Source: Semisulcospira habei
Taxonomy: Eukaryota; Mollusca; Gastropoda; Semisulcospiridae
Direction: 5' to 3'
DNA: 64,000 nt
NCBI GenBank assembly: GCA_036245525.1
Contig: BTPG01000004.1
Coordinates: forward strand, 207,828,899 to 207,892,898
Shown: piece after piece, positions 57,801 through 60,800 of the stretch
Position numbering within the stretch: position 1 is the first letter of the stretch
How the letters are laid out: each line of letters begins with the position of its first letter
Translations under genes and position numbers: made by a program
Notes under the pieces: generated by a model
Told to the model about the DNA's origin: nothing
Seen by the model: the letters and a program-made list of their open reading frames with translations, nothing else
The model's database searches: none

Positions 57801-60800
57801 GCAACAAGGGGCGCTATAAGCCTAGTCAAGCATCCCGGGTAGCCTCCCTTCCATCCCCATCCGGGCAACCGCTCACCGGGTTCCCGCCAGTTTGTTTCTT
57901 AGCTTAGTCGTGAAAGGTTGTGTACCTCTGCTTCTGCTTCTTGGCGGTGTACCATGTGATCTGCCGTGTTCTCTGTACTAGCCTGAATTACTATTTCACT
58001 GTGCTAGATTGAAATTTACCATCATCGGTTTTGAGTGACTTCCACTGGACTTGTGGTGACAGGGATTTGGATTACTTCCGGTGTTCGGTGTTGGCTGTGC
58101 ACGCTGTGACCGGTCGCCTTGTGGCTTGGGCTGTGCTGTGTTCACTGTTCTAGCCTGGAGTTTACCTTCATCGGTGTTATGAGTGACTTCCACCGGACTT
58201 GTGATGCTGGGGTCTTGGATTACTCCCCGTGTTCCACACGATTCTTGGATTACTGTGTTCACGGTGCTTCTTGGAGCTACCTTCGGGGTGCGGCGCTTCC
58301 TTTGGCGGTACGAGCCTTCGCTTCAGCGGCACGGTTGGTCATTACAGTCCTTGGTTGGCCTACGGCCTCCCCGACAGGGTAAGGTAAAACCTCGTTTGTT
58401 TTTTCAAAATACATTACCGATGGCATTACTATATGGCCTCATGCTGGGACCATATGGCGTTGAGGTGCGTCCCCTGGGTGGTGGATAGGGGGGCCCTCGC
58501 GAGAGGGGTGCACCGAATGAAATAAGGTGCCGTGAACCAACATGGTCTAAGAGAAGGTGACCCCGACAGAAAACCCCTGGTCCTCCTAGTAAGGGGGTTG
58601 GGCGTGGGGGTAGCTTCCCCACGCTGCAAATAAGGAAATAGCTATAAAAACGCCGACGAAAAGACAAACAGCAATTCCTTTCCTGGAGGAGGAAGGTTCT
58701 TCTACCAGAAGATTTATGACATCCTGTGGTGAAATCCGGAAGTCTTTGGAAGCCACAGGACCGAGCCGCCTCTCTCTATCCAGGGACACAACCATGGGCA
58801 CATGGAATGTCAGGCAGGCATTGTCATGGAACCCCCAGGGAAAGAGGAAAGAGGCAGGCCGAGAAACACCTGGCGTCGAGACCTCCAAACAGACATCAAG
58901 AGACTGGGAACCACCTGGAGTAAAATCGAAGGAGAAGCACAGGACAGGAGTCGCTGGAGGTCTCTCGTCGACGGCCTATACCCGGGGAGGGGTGACAGGC
59001 GTAAGTAAGTATTACTATATGGAATACACTCTATAACCTAACGATTTCAGCGCTCTTCTGCTACCAAGATTCTACTCAGCTCCGGCGGATGGCCTCTGGT
59101 CCTGGTGGCCCAGCTTCGGGTTTCACATCGGTGACATTAGGAGCTTTTCATCCTCTCCGACAGCGCCACAGTAGTCACCTACTTTTGGAACAGCGCGGGA
59201 CGCAGTTCCTCATTCTCCCTTCCTCCTCTGCCAGGGGCTCCGATGGTGCGCAGATCGAGACATCGCGACCCAAGCAAGAGTCTTCACGGGACTTCCGCAG
59301 GGCGTGCCGACTCCTTCGCGCGGCGCAGCCAACTTCTCCGCACCGGGTGGGTGTTCCGTCCGGACATCTTCATGTGATCTGAGCAGCTATGAGTCCCCCA
59401 ATATCCCCCCGAGGTGCTGCGTCAGCTTCTTCCCCGTTCCATCTCGGCGAACCTGAGCGGTCAACGCCCTCTACTTCTTGGGATGGCCTCGTCGCATCGC
59501 CGAACCACCTTCGGTGCTAGTTCCAAGCTCCTGCTCAAGCTCAAGGTTGCAACGCGGTCCTGTGCCTGGTGGATGCTCGCTGCTGAATTTGCTCGTGGAC
59601 CGCCGGCTTCCTGAACCTCGCCATGGGCCCTCTGCGGTTCACCGCCCCATGTGCGATGTTTTGTAGCCCCAAGAACTCTTATCTCACGCCTGGACGTTGT
59701 GTGGCTAGCCCTCGCCGCGAGAGGATTCTCTATGCTGCTATGGGAGCCATCGCTATGGTTTTTAGACACTCGACCAGACGCATCTACGAGGGAAGGGGAG
59801 AATCCTGGGCGACTGATGTGACGATGGGCGCATCTTCCACATGGACCAGATGGTTCCTCTTCTTCCTCTGGCTCTTCACCGACCATCTTGGTGCCTTCGC
59901 CATTAGGGGCTACCAGACCAGGATCGCTGACGTGGACCGGCCTAGACCGACCGACCCCGGTGCCGGTAAAGACCTCACCGACCTTCTGATGCTTCGATCT
60001 ATGCCTCTGGCCTTCGCTCATGGTGCCGCGATGGGACCTTACCTAGGGGCTACAGTGGCTCGTCGTGAACCACTTCGACCCGCTCCAGTTGACGTGGACG
60101 GCCTTCGTGCCATGGAAGACCTACTCTCAACTGACCTTCGCCACAGTTGCCAGGGTCTGCGGACTGCACGCTCAGACTTACAGTTCGGATGGTTGGCTCT
60201 GCACAACTGATGCCCGACCTGGCTTCCTAGCCTAGACCCGGTCCTCTTGGGTTGCCCCAGGGGTCACCATTCGGCCCTTGAGGGTTTCGAACTCTGCTCG
60301 GGATACAGAGACAGCAGGATCCAGTGAGAGCCCTATGTGGACACCTGCACCGGACCAAGCTGATATGCAGGGGACGCGCCCACCTGCCAGGTAGGGATGA
60401 CATCTCAGCCCAGACGGTATACCTCTGGGCTCCGTGGCATTACACGCCGCCTATCGGGACCTCTTCCTGAGGCAGCCTAGCGATGAACATCAGGGCTTAC
60501 GCCGTCAGAGCCACGGCCGCAACTCGCATTCAACTGATCCTGAGCTGTCAAGGACATTGCGGCGGCCATGCGCTGGGGGGCGCAGTCAACTTCGCCCTTT
60601 CTAAGCTCCTGGTCAAGCTCAAGGTTGCAACGCGGTCCTGTGCCTGGTGGATGCTGCTGCGGAATTTGCTCTACCTGAGAGACCTCTCCGGACAGCGCGA
60701 GGTTCTCTCGGGTCCTCTCCGGCCAGCGGGAAACAAGGCGCTGGTGGGAGACATCCCCGGAGTGCAACACTCCCTCCCGGCACCCTCGGTGCCGTAGGCT

